Shown here: piece after piece, positions 45,275-53,165 of the stretch
Layout: every line of letters begins with the position of its first letter
Numbering within the stretch: the first letter of the stretch is position 1
Source: Bradyrhizobium sp. 200
Lineage (GTDB): Bacteria; Pseudomonadota; Alphaproteobacteria; Rhizobiales; Xanthobacteraceae
Direction of reading: 5' to 3'
Assembly: GCF_023100945.1 (NCBI RefSeq)
Contig: NZ_CP064689.1
Coordinates: forward strand, 8,662,001 to 8,726,000
Length of the DNA stretch: 64,000 nt
Program-made: the position numbers and the translations under genes
Notes under the pieces: generated by a model
Told to the model about the DNA's origin: nothing
Database searches by the model: none
The model's input: the letters and a program-made list of their open reading frames with translations, nothing else

Positions 45275-47082
45275 ACCGTTTCGCCGAACTTTTGGATCGC
45301 CTCGCCTATGAGCCCGGCCGCAACAACAAGCTGCGGCTGATTACGGCCTATTTTCGCGACACGTCCGATCCCGACCGCGGCTATGCGCTGGCCGCGCTGA
45401 CCGGCGCGCTGTCGTTCAAGCACGCCAAGCCGGGGCTGATCCGCGATCTGATCGCCGATCGCACCGACCCGGTGCTGTTCGGGCTGTCGTATGATTACGT
45501 CGGCGATCTATCCGAGACGGTTGCACTGATGTGGCCGAAATCCTCTCCCTCTCCCGCTTGCGGGGGAGGGTCGGGGTGGGGGTCTGGCCGCTTGCTTGGC
45601 GGAGAGAAAGAGCCCCCACCCGTATCGCCCGACAGCGCTAGCGCGCCGTCAGACGATCCGACCTCCCCCGCAAGCGGGAGAGGTAAGAAAGCGCCGGGGC
45701 ACGTATCAAGCCGCCACAACAACCCGCCTCCCCCCACCCTCTCTGAAGTTGTCACCACCCTTCGCACCCTCGGCAAGACTGAGCTGCCAAGACAGCTCGC
45801 GCGCTGGCTCGACGAACTCGACGAGACCGGCCGCTGGGCGCTGCTGAAGCTCGTAACCGGCGCGATGCGGATCGGGATTTCAGCGCGGCTGGCGAAGACC
45901 GCGGCGGCCGCGCTCGGCGACAAGGACCCGCACGAGATCGAACTGATCTGGCCGGGGCTTTCGCCGCCCTACCTTGACTTGTTCGCATGGCTGGAGGGCC
46001 GTGGCGAAAAGCCTGTCAATCGCGATCCCGCACCGTTCCGTCCTGTCATGCTGGCGCACGCGATCGAGGACACCGATTTCGCCAGTCTCGATCCTGCGGA
46101 CTTCATTGCGGAATGGAAATGGGACGGCATTCGCGTGCAGGCGGTCTCAGGCCGCGACGAGCGCGGCCACATGCAGGCGCGGCTCTATTCGCGCACCGGC
46201 GAGGACATCACCAAAAGCTTTCCCGACCTCGTGCTGTCGCTGCATCTGCCCGGCGCCATCGATGGCGAGCTGCTGGTGCTGCGCGAGGGCCGCGTGCAGA
46301 CCTTCAACGTGCTGCAGCAGCGGCTGAACAGAAAAGTCGTCTCGCCGAAGCTGATCAAGGATTTTCCGATTCATCTGCGCGCCTACGATCTGCTCGGCGA
46401 CGATGAGAACGATCTGCGCGAACTGCCGTTCGTCGAGCGCCGCGCGCATCTCGAGGCATTCGTGCGGAAGCTCGACGACCCGCGCATCGACCTGTCGCCG
46501 ACGATTGCCTTCGATAGCTGGGAAGCGCTGATGGCGGCACGTGCCGATCCCTCCAGCGCCGGCGCCGGCGAGGATGCCGATGCGGTCGAGGGCGTGATGC
46601 TGAAGCGCCGCGACGCACCGTATCTGCCGGGCCGCCCGAGAGGCCAGTGGTGGAAATGGAAGCGCGACCCGCACATCATCGATGCCGTGCTGATGTATGC
46701 GCAGCGCGGCCACGGCAAGCGTTCGTCCTATTATTCGGACTACACGTTTGGCGTCTGGACCTCGGGCGATGACGGCGAGCAACTGGTGCCGGTCGGAAAA
46801 GCTTATTTCGGCTTCACCGACGAGGAATTGCTGCAGATCGACCGTTTCGTCCGTCGCAACACGACGGAAAAATTCGGGCCCGTGCGGCACGTCGTGCACG
46901 AGCCGGACCAGGGCCTGGTGCTGGAAGTTGCCTTCGAGGGGCTGGCGCGCTCGCCGCGGCACAAATCCGGCGTCGCGATGCGGTTTCCGCGCATCAGCCG
47001 GCTGCGCTGGGACAAGCCGCCGCGCGAGGCCGACCGGCTGGAGACGCTGGAGCGGATGCTCAAAGACGTGACCGCAAATTAA
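45271..47082 (+). CDS. ATP-dependent DNA ligase carrying an in-frame repeat insertion
   Basis: A 603-residue ligase; members are usually about 530-550 residues. The N-terminal DNA-binding domain comes first. The adenylation domain has Lys283 in EWKWDGIR (motif I), then DGELLVL (motif III), EGVMLKRRDAPY (motif IV) and WWKWKRDP (motif V). Residues about 90-140 (starting SSPSPACGGGSGWGSG) are Gly/Pro/Ser-rich and foreign to the family; they come from a 136-bp palindromic repeat at 45548-45683. The frame stays open, so the protein is probably made. It shares a four-base overlap with the exonuclease gene. Confidence 0.92.
   Translation: MNRFAELLDRLAYEPGRNNKLRLITAYFRDTSDPDRGYALAALTGALSFKHAKPGLIRDLIADRTDPVLFGLSYDYVGDLSETVALMWPKSSPSPACGGGSGWGSGRLLGGEKEPPPVSPDSASAPSDDPTSPASGRGKKAPGHVSSRHNNPPPPTLSEVVTTLRTLGKTELPRQLARWLDELDETGRWALLKLVTGAMRIGISARLAKTAAAALGDKDPHEIELIWPGLSPPYLDLFAWLEGRGEKPVNRDPAPFRPVMLAHAIEDTDFASLDPADFIAEWKWDGIRVQAVSGRDERGHMQARLYSRTGEDITKSFPDLVLSLHLPGAIDGELLVLREGRVQTFNVLQQRLNRKVVSPKLIKDFPIHLRAYDLLGDDENDLRELPFVERRAHLEAFVRKLDDPRIDLSPTIAFDSWEALMAARADPSSAGAGEDADAVEGVMLKRRDAPYLPGRPRGQWWKWKRDPHIIDAVLMYAQRGHGKRSSYYSDYTFGVWTSGDDGEQLVPVGKAYFGFTDEELLQIDRFVRRNTTEKFGPVRHVVHEPDQGLVLEVAFEGLARSPRHKSGVAMRFPRISRLRWDKPPREADRLETLERMLKDVTAN
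45548..45683. repeat. Palindromic repeat inserted in the ligase coding sequence
   Basis: The left end reads CCTCTCCCGCTTGCGGGGGA and goes on GGGTCGG to 45574; the right end, 45658-45683, is its complement with one base fewer. Inner pieces GGGTGGGGG and CCCCCACCC also pair. Within each arm CCCGCTTGCGGG is itself a hairpin. The whole has no stop in the ligase frame. The style matches Bradyrhizobium intergenic repeats, but this one is inside a gene. Confidence 0.88.
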
Positions 47083-47181
47083 CATTCCGAGGACGCATAG
47101 CGGCCATTGACTGGGACGAGCGGGTTCCCCATGTGCCTCGCCGTGTCGTATACTATGCGGGACCTTCCGCGGGAGAAACCG

Positions 47182-47484
47182 ATGCCAAACGACGTCAGAG
47201 ACCTGCCGGCCAGCAATGACGGCCTGTACCGCTTCCTCGGCGGCTCGCCGCTGTCGGTGGCGTTCCGGCTGATCCTGCTGTCGATCCTGGTCGGCGTGGT
47301 GCTCGCCGCCATCGGCTTCGATCCTTGGAATATCCTGCATAGCATCCAGACCCTGTTCCGGCGGCTGTGGGATCTCGGCTTCGACGCCGTCAACTGGCTG
47401 TGGCGCTACTTCCTGCTCGGTGCTGTTATCGTGATCCCGATCTGGCTGCTGTCGCGGCTGTTCGGCAGCCCCCGCGGGCGATAA
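47182..47484 (+). CDS. Small membrane protein, DUF6460 type
   Basis: A 100-residue protein with two membrane segments (FRLILLSILVGVVLAAIGF and YFLLGAVIVIPIWLLSRLF) joined by an amphipathic region FDPWNILHSIQTLFRRLWDL. I believe this is the DUF6460 family, but its function is unknown. ATG 47182 is chosen for GGGAG upstream; the frame is open to 47107. It lies 99 bp after the ligase and 24 bp before an MBL hydrolase gene. Confidence 0.7.
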   Translation: MPNDVRDLPASNDGLYRFLGGSPLSVAFRLILLSILVGVVLAAIGFDPWNILHSIQTLFRRLWDLGFDAVNWLWRYFLLGAVIVIPIWLLSRLFGSPRGR

Positions 47485-47508
47485 ATCCTCACAGGCGGTG
47501 AGCAGCCG

Positions 47509-48243
47509 ATGCAATTGCGATTTGTCGGCTGCGGCGACGCCCTCGGTTCCGGCGGCAGGTTCAACACCTGCTTCCACGTCACGGGTGCGTCCGTCAATTT
47601 CCTGATCGATTGCGGCGCGTCGTCGCTGCCCGCGCTGAAGCGCCTCGGCATCGCACGCGACGCCATCGACCTCGTCCTGATCACGCATTTCCACGGCGAC
47701 CATTTTGCCGGCCTGCCGTTCCTGCTGCTGGATGCGCAGTTCACGCGCCGTTCCCGCCCGCTCGTCATCGCCGGGCCGCAGGGCATCGAGACGAAACTAG
47801 CCAACCTGATGGAAGCGCTGTTCGAGCATTCCTCCAAGACCAAACAGCGCTTCGATCTCTCGGTCGTTGCGCTCGAACCGGAGCAGAGCCGGGCGTTCGG
47901 CGAGGTCAAGGTGACGCCCTATCCCGTGGTCCATGGCGAATCCGGTGGGCCGTTCCTGGCCTATCGCATCGAGGCCGAGGGACGCGTCATCGCCTACAGC
48001 GCCGATACCGAATGGACCGATACGCTGATCCCGGCGGCGCGCGGCGCGGACCTGTTCATTGCCGAGGCCTATTACTACGACAAGATCGTCAAGAACCATC
48101 TCAGCCTGAAGACGCTGGAAGCGCACCTGCCTGAGATCAACGCCAAACGGCTGGTGCTGACGCATATGAGCGAGGACATGCTCGCCCGGCTGGGCGAACT
48201 GCCCTACACGGCCGCCCATGACGGCATGGCCGTCGAGCTCTAG
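47509..48243 (+). CDS. MBL-fold hydrolase, RNase Z-like
   Basis: A 244-residue metallo-beta-lactamase-fold protein. The metal motif is ITHFHGDHFAGLPF, and YSADTEW and LTHMSEDM provide further ligands. The overall layout (MQLRFVGCGDALGSGGRFNT) resembles RNase Z and related phosphodiesterases, but at 244 residues it lacks the exosite arm needed for tRNA maturation, so its substrate is uncertain. It is two bases from the MATE gene start, so they form one operon. Confidence 0.85.
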   Translation: MQLRFVGCGDALGSGGRFNTCFHVTGASVNFLIDCGASSLPALKRLGIARDAIDLVLITHFHGDHFAGLPFLLLDAQFTRRSRPLVIAGPQGIETKLANLMEALFEHSSKTKQRFDLSVVALEPEQSRAFGEVKVTPYPVVHGESGGPFLAYRIEAEGRVIAYSADTEWTDTLIPAARGADLFIAEAYYYDKIVKNHLSLKTLEAHLPEINAKRLVLTHMSEDMLARLGELPYTAAHDGMAVEL

Positions 48244-48245
48244 GC

Positions 48246-49571
48246 ATGCATTCACCCGTAACGCCATCCAGGGTCACAACGGCGCAAGTGTTCGCCATCG
48301 CAGGTCCAGCGATGGTCGCGAACCTGACCACGCCCTTGATCGGCATCGTCTCGACCACGGCGATCGGCCGGCTCGGCGATGCCGCGATGCTCGGCGGCGT
48401 AGCGATGGCGTCAGTTTTGTTCGACTGCATATTCTGGCTGTTCGGATTCCTGCGCATGAGCACGGTGGCCTTTACGGCGCAGTCGCTCGGATCAGGCGAG
48501 ACCTCGGAATTGCGGGCGATCCTGCTACGCGGGTTGATCGTCGCGGCACTGGTTGGCGCGGCGCTGATCGCCCTACAGATTCCGCTCGCCACTATTCTGC
48601 TCAACGCGATGGGCGGCAGCGAGGGGGTCACGCGCGCAGCCAAGACCTATTTCATCATCCGGATCTGGTCTTCGCCGCTGGCGCTCGGCAATTATGTCAT
48701 GCTCGGATGGTTGATCGGGCAGGCCCGCGCCAAACTGGCGCTCGGCATGCAGATCAGCATCAATCTCATCAACGTGGCGGCAACGGTCATGCTGGTGCTG
48801 GTGTTCGACTTCGGAATTGCCGGCGCTGCAATCGCGGCGCTGATCGCGGAGGCCGCGGGCCTCGTGCTTGGCTTGCTGATCGCGCGCTACCTTTCGAACG
48901 GACAATTCGCGGCTTCGCGCGCGCTGCTGTTCGACCGCACCAAGCTGATGCGCATGCTCGCGGTCAACCGCGACATCATGATCCGCACTGCGTCGCTGAT
49001 CGCGGCGTTCCTGTTCTTCACCGCGCAAGGCGCACGCGCCGGCGACATGACACTCGCCGCCAATGCCGTACTCAACAATTTTCTGCTGTTCGGCGCCTTC
49101 TTTCTCGACGGCCTCGCCAACGCCGCCGAGCAGCTCTGCGGGCGCGCCTATGGCGCACGCGACAAGGCGGCCTTTGCCGGGGCCGTGAAGCTGGTTGTCA
49201 TGTGGGGCTTTGGCTTTGCGCTCGCCGTCGCCGCCTGTTTCCTGCTGTTCGGCCCGCCGCTGATCGACATCATGACCGCGAGCGTGGACGTGCGCGGTAT
49301 CGCGCGCGATTATTTGCCGTTCGTGATCTTTGCGCCGCTGCTCGGCGTGTTCGCCTTTGCCTTTGACGGCGTCTATATCGGCGCGACCTGGGCGCGCGAC
49401 ATGCGCAACCTGATGGTGCTCGCGCTCTTAATCTTTCTCGGCGCGTGGTTTGCGTTGCGTTCGTTCGGAAATGCCGGACTGTGGGCCGCATTCCTGGTGC
49501 ACTATGCGGCGCGCGGCGGGCTCGAGGCGCTGCGGTATCCAGCGTTGTTGAAGAAGTCGTTCGGTCTGTAG
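48246..49571 (+). CDS. MATE-family efflux transporter
   Basis: A 441-residue membrane protein with twelve predicted helices in two halves, of the MATE/DinF group (FAIAGPAMVANLTTPLIGIVSTTAIG). It carries organic cations, drugs or metabolites out with sodium or proton exchange. It is in an operon with an MBL hydrolase and ends just before a palindromic element. DinF-like relatives are sometimes part of the SOS response, but no LexA box is seen here. Confidence 0.9.
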   Translation: MHSPVTPSRVTTAQVFAIAGPAMVANLTTPLIGIVSTTAIGRLGDAAMLGGVAMASVLFDCIFWLFGFLRMSTVAFTAQSLGSGETSELRAILLRGLIVAALVGAALIALQIPLATILLNAMGGSEGVTRAAKTYFIIRIWSSPLALGNYVMLGWLIGQARAKLALGMQISINLINVAATVMLVLVFDFGIAGAAIAALIAEAAGLVLGLLIARYLSNGQFAASRALLFDRTKLMRMLAVNRDIMIRTASLIAAFLFFTAQGARAGDMTLAANAVLNNFLLFGAFFLDGLANAAEQLCGRAYGARDKAAFAGAVKLVVMWGFGFALAVAACFLLFGPPLIDIMTASVDVRGIARDYLPFVIFAPLLGVFAFAFDGVYIGATWARDMRNLMVLALLIFLGAWFALRSFGNAGLWAAFLVHYAARGGLEALRYPALLKKSFGL

Positions 49572-49652
49572 CCCGGATGCAGCGAAGCGAAATCCGGGGC
49601 CGGCGCCGCGGTGAGATTGTCCCGGATTGTGCTTCGCTCCATCCGGGCTACG
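49568..49652. repeat. GTAGCCCGGATG palindrome between MATE and pyrD
   Basis: GTAGCCCGGATG at 49568-49579 pairs with CATCCGGGCTAC at 49640-49651, and GAAGCGAAATCCGGG pairs imperfectly with CCCGGATTGTGCTTC. It shares the MATE stop region and lies between two convergent genes, where it can fold in both transcripts. Confidence 0.9.
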
Positions 49653-49666
49653 AGCCGTTGTCGTAA

Positions 49667-50764
49667 CTACACCACCGGCCAATCCTCGGCCGTGATCGTC
49701 GCGGCATCGGCGCCGACGATTTCGGACAGCGAGTCGCGACCGGTCCGCAATAACGTCGAGGCCAGATCGTTCTTGATGTCGTCCACCAGCCCCAGCCCCT
49801 TGTAGACCAGCGACGAGTAGAGCTGGATCAGGCTGGCGCCGGCGCGAATCTTCGTCAGTGCCGCGCCGCCGGTATCGATGCCGCCGACGCCGATCAGCGG
49901 AAACGCGCCTTCGGTGCGGACATAGGTCTCGGCCACCATGCGCGTCGACAGCCGGAACAGCGGCCGTCCGGATAATCCGCCCTGCTCTTTCGCTCGCGCC
50001 TGTTCGCGCAAGCTCGAGGGGCGCGCCAGCGTGGTGTTGGCGACGATCATGCCGTCGACCCGGCGCGAGCGCGCGATGTGCACGACGTCGTCGAGTTCGG
50101 GCAAACTCAGATCGGGCGCGATCTTCAGCAGCACCGGGGAATCGCCGGCATTCCTGCGCACCCGTTCGCGCGCATCGATCACCTTGGCGAGCAGTTCGTC
50201 GAGCGCTGCGGATTGCTGCAGATTGCGCAGGCCCGGCGTGTTCGGCGAGGAGACATTGACGGTGAAATAGCTCGCGACCGGCGCGAACGTCTCGATCAGC
50301 TTGACGTAGTCGGCGACGCGGTCGGTCGAATCCTTGTTGGCCCCGACATTGACGCCGACGATGCCGCCATGGTGGGCGCGCGCCGCAAGCCGGCGCAGCA
50401 CGGCCTCGGCGCCGTCATTGTTGAAGCCCATGCGGTTGATCACGGCTTCATCCCGCTCCAGCCGAAACAGCCGCGGCCGCGGATTGCCGCCCTGCGGCTT
50501 CGGCGTCACCGTGCCGATCTCGACAAAGCCGAAACCGAGCCGCAGCAGCGCGTCGGGCACCTCCGCGCTCTTGTCGAAGCCCGCGGCCATGCCGATCGGA
50601 TTGGGAAAGTTCAGGCCGAAGGCGCGCACCGCCAGCTTGTGGTCGTCCGCCCGCGGCTTGACCGGCGGCAGCAGCCGCAGGCCCTGGATCGCCATGCGAT
50701 GCGCGTCTTCCGGATCGAACCAGCGCAGCAGCGGCAGCGAAAAGGCATCGAAGGCGCGGATCAC
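49667..50764 (-). CDS. pyrD: Dihydroorotate dehydrogenase (quinone), class 2
   Basis: A 365-residue FMN enzyme that oxidises dihydroorotate to orotate in pyrimidine synthesis and passes electrons to membrane quinone. The N-terminal helix FDAFSLPLLRWFDPEDAHRM anchors it. The class 2 catalytic Ser lies in VNVSSPNTPGLRNLQ; NRMGFNNDGAEAV and GVGGIDTGGAALTKI are phosphate/FMN contacts. It begins with GTG at 50764, and the DUF952 gene stop overlaps it by four bases. Confidence 0.96.
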   Translation of the reverse strand: MIRAFDAFSLPLLRWFDPEDAHRMAIQGLRLLPPVKPRADDHKLAVRAFGLNFPNPIGMAAGFDKSAEVPDALLRLGFGFVEIGTVTPKPQGGNPRPRLFRLERDEAVINRMGFNNDGAEAVLRRLAARAHHGGIVGVNVGANKDSTDRVADYVKLIETFAPVASYFTVNVSSPNTPGLRNLQQSAALDELLAKVIDARERVRRNAGDSPVLLKIAPDLSLPELDDVVHIARSRRVDGMIVANTTLARPSSLREQARAKEQGGLSGRPLFRLSTRMVAETYVRTEGAFPLIGVGGIDTGGAALTKIRAGASLIQLYSSLVYKGLGLVDDIKNDLASTLLRTGRDSLSEIVGADAATITAEDWPVV

Positions 50765-51105
50765 GGGGTGAGCTCCGGGATGTCGTGATAGCCGTCGGAC
50801 CGCGCGCGCATGTCGAGGATGGCGGTCACCGCACCGAGATCGAGTTCGCCGTAGAGGTGCGGGAACAGTTCATCGTTGCGCGAGGCCTCCCAGCGCAGCG
50901 CGTCACCCAGCGCGTCGGCATCGACCGCGACCAGGAACAGGCCGGTCTGGCCGAAATAATGCTTTCGCGCCGTCTCGGCGACCTGGGATGCCGTGGAAAA
51001 ATGAATGTAGCCGTCGCGCAGATCGTCTGCGCTGCCCCGGTAAACGCCCTGCCGTTCGGCCTCGCGCCAGGCCGAGGCGGGAGTGATTTTGTAAATGGTC
51101 CGCAC
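50761..51105 (-). CDS. DUF952-family protein
   Basis: A 114-residue protein with the DUF952 pattern (IYKITPASAWREAERQGVY, DGYIHFSTASQVAETARKHY, and HLYGELDLGAVT). The family is uncharacterised and resembles small glutathione- or NAD-dependent enzymes in fold. The start is probably GTG 51105 (residues VRTIYKIT), since the upstream part has no family similarity. It is coupled to pyrD by overlap, which is frequent in Bradyrhizobium. Confidence 0.85.
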   Translation of the reverse strand: MRTIYKITPASAWREAERQGVYRGSADDLRDGYIHFSTASQVAETARKHYFGQTGLFLVAVDADALGDALRWEASRNDELFPHLYGELDLGAVTAILDMRARSDGYHDIPELTP

Positions 51106-51229
51106 GGCCTTTCCCGGGGCTTGTCGTTGAGTTGCTTGGGATTTTCCCGGAAATGGCCGGGGTGGCGGCCGACCGTAAAGGCGGCAGGCCGCCAACTCAA
51201 GCGCTGCCGCGCCGGCGTGGCGCCAATTT

Positions 51230-51286
51230 CTTGTTTTGACGCGTTTTCTTCACGCGAACCGGTATCCACCTCGTCGGAAAACGCTA
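51230..51286. repeat. TTGTTTTGACGCG-family repeat, copy 3
   Basis: A 57-bp near-copy of the repeats at 7283 and 30405, with a changed 3' half (CCACCTCGTCGGAAAACGCT). It lies between the divergent DUF952 and S24 regulator genes, about 64 bases before the regulator start. Confidence 0.85.
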
Positions 51287-51349
51287 CGCAAGATTTGCGC
51301 AAAGGGGCCGAATGAGGCAATAATTCCTAGGCGATTCCAGAGATTTTCG

Positions 51350-52003
51350 ATGGCCAGGCATTCCAAGGCGCAGCGTATTCTGACCCACAGCCAGGTCTGG
51401 ACCGCGCTCGACCGGCTGGCCGAACGCGCCGGGATGTCGCCCTCGGGCCTCGCCAAACGCTCGGGCCTCGACCCCACCACCTTCAACAAATCCAAGCGCA
51501 TCACTGCCGACGGCCGCGAACGCTGGCCCTCGACCGAATCGGTTTCCAAGGCGCTGGCCGCGACCAATTCGTCGATCGACACCTTTGTGCAGTTGATCGG
51601 CGACGGCGCCCGCGGCCTGCAATCGGTGCCGCTGCTCGCGCTGGCGCAAGCCGGCAGCGGCGGCCATTTCGACGAGAGCGGCTTTCCCGCCGGCAAGGGC
51701 TGGGACGAGGTGGCGTTGCCACAGGCCTCTGACGAGCATGCCTATGCGCTCGAGATCTCCGGCGATTCGATGAAGCCCGCCTATCGCGACGGCGACATCA
51801 TCGTGGTGTCGCCGGGCATGCCGATCCGGCGCGGCGACCGCGTGGTGCTCAAGACGTCAGGCGGCGAAGTGATGGTCAGGGAACTGAAGCGCCGCACCAC
51901 CAAGACGCTGGAGCTGCAGTCGCTCAACCCGGCCCAGGCCGACCGCACGCTCGACGCTGACGACGTGGCGTGGATCGCAAGGATCGTGTGGGCGAGCCAG
52001 TAG
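51350..52003 (+). CDS. Helix-turn-helix regulator with S24 (LexA-like) domain
   Basis: A 217-residue regulator: an N-terminal helix-turn-helix (about residues 15-70, with MSPSGLAKRSGLDPTTFNKS) and a LexA/CI-like C-terminal domain. Ser140 in ISGDSMKPAYRDGD is the catalytic nucleophile and AQAGSGG (Ala101-Gly102) is a possible self-cleavage site. The residue that aligns with LexA Lys156 is Arg177 (EVMVRELK), so cleavage may be lost or altered. Start ATG 51350; earlier codons derive from the repeat. It lies 12 bp before mug. Confidence 0.88.
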   Translation: MARHSKAQRILTHSQVWTALDRLAERAGMSPSGLAKRSGLDPTTFNKSKRITADGRERWPSTESVSKALAATNSSIDTFVQLIGDGARGLQSVPLLALAQAGSGGHFDESGFPAGKGWDEVALPQASDEHAYALEISGDSMKPAYRDGDIIVVSPGMPIRRGDRVVLKTSGGEVMVRELKRRTTKTLELQSLNPAQADRTLDADDVAWIARIVWASQ

Positions 52004-52015
52004 GGTTGCCGCGCC

Positions 52016-52519
52016 GTGACGGACGTGCTGAGCGACCTGCTGCAACATTCCCTTCGCATCGTGTTGTGCGGGACCGCCGCCGGGACCACGTCCGCTGCCG
52101 AGAGGGCCTACTATGCGCACCGGCAAAACAAGTTCTGGAAAATTTTGCACGAGACGAGGCTCACGCCGGAGCTGCTGCAGCCGCATCAATATCGCAGCCT
52201 GCTGCAGCATGGGATCGGCCTGACTGACCTCGTGAAAGCGGGCGCCGGGATGGACCGTGCCACGCTTCCCAGATTGACGGCGGCGGATCGAGCCCGGCTG
52301 AGCCACGCCATCACAACATTTCGTCCGCAGTTCCTGGCCTTCACCAGCAAGACGGCCGGGCAGAAATTCTTCGACGACACGCGGGACTATGGCGAGCAGT
52401 TTGAGCTGATCGGCGATACCAGGGTTTGGATACTGCCGTCCACGTCGGGCGCGGCCAATGGAAGCTGGCGGCCGGAGATCTGGCACCGGTTTGCGCATGA
52501 GGTGCGGGCGACGCGCTGA
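52016..52519 (+). CDS. mug: Mismatch-specific uracil/thymine-DNA glycosylase (Mug/TDG)
   Basis: A 167-residue DNA glycosylase that removes uracil or thymine from mispairs with guanine. Motif 1 is FCGTAAGTTSA-like (VLCGTAAGTTSA, near residue 17) and motif 2 is PSTSGAANGSW near residue 138; in E. coli Mug these are GINPG and NPSGLN, so both are changed but recognisable. Begins with GTG 52016. It follows the S24 regulator and is presumably controlled with it. Confidence 0.85.
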   Translation: MTDVLSDLLQHSLRIVLCGTAAGTTSAAERAYYAHRQNKFWKILHETRLTPELLQPHQYRSLLQHGIGLTDLVKAGAGMDRATLPRLTAADRARLSHAITTFRPQFLAFTSKTAGQKFFDDTRDYGEQFELIGDTRVWILPSTSGAANGSWRPEIWHRFAHEVRATR

Positions 52520-52690
52520 TGGAGTCGCGCGCAAGGGGGACGCTATACGGACACCAATTTCTGTTTCATGCGCCTTTTCGTGCGCTGACACGCTGCTCGC
52601 ACGCGATGTCCTCCAACGCTTGCGATAGGCTCTACTTCATTTATAATGAGAGGCATTCTTAGAGACGTGCCGCGTTGGCGAGTTTTAACA

Positions 52691-52957
52691 ATGCGACTGA
52701 CGTTCCCTGCCGTTTGCATGATCGTGCTCTATAACGGGTTTCCGGTAGCTGCGCACGCATGGGATTATCCGTGGTGTGTGGGCACCCGCGAAGGTCGAAC
52801 CGACTGTAGCTTTTACACGTACGAGCAATGTCTCGCGACCGCGTCCGGCATCGGTGGCTGCTATCGAAATAAACGCACATTGTGGAGTGACGGGGCAACG
52901 CCGTCACCACCATCGACGCGCCGTCCTTGGAGAGCACATCATCGAAGGACCCGGTAG
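52691..52957 (+). CDS. Small secreted DUF3551 protein
   Basis: An 88-residue protein with a signal peptide (LTFPAVCMIVLYNGFPVAAHA) and the DUF3551 pattern YPWCVGTREGRTDCSFYTYEQCLATASGIGGCYRN, in which Cys pairs form disulfides (pieces at residues 25-60). The family is very frequent in Bradyrhizobium and of unknown function. The C-terminal end after residue 65 (SPPSTRRPWRAHHRRTR) does not look like the family and may come from a decayed downstream sequence or repeat. Confidence 0.75.
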   Translation: MRLTFPAVCMIVLYNGFPVAAHAWDYPWCVGTREGRTDCSFYTYEQCLATASGIGGCYRNKRTLWSDGATPSPPSTRRPWRAHHRRTR

Positions 52958-53043
52958 CGCTCGCTCTGCATCCGTGGTCGTGACCGTGCCTTGGCTGTCC
53001 GTCGCTGAGCGGCCGACGACATTGCCGCGCGAGTCGTAGGTAG

Positions 53044-53142
53044 CCGTAGAGTGGGCAAAGCGAAGCGTGCCCACCATCTGCAATACCAATCCGGAGTGAG
53101 CTGGTAGGCACGACGCGAAGCGCGCGCCTTTGGCCACCCCAT
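53044..53142. repeat. Degenerate GTGGGCAAAGCG palindrome
   Basis: The left half, AGAGTGGGCAAAGCGAAGCG then TGCCCACCAT, matches the element at 19411-19493. The right half (TGGTAGGCACGACGCG to TTTGGCCACCCCAT) has several changes. It lies between the DUF3551 gene and the aldolase gene, in a 208-bp stretch with no other gene. Confidence 0.65.
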
Positions 53143-53165
53143 GGCTCTATTCCCTTCGAAGCAAC

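Noticed and set aside
45495..45923. Minus-strand open frame across the ligase insertion
   Set aside because: Most of it is the palindromic repeat and antisense ligase sequence, with no start support.
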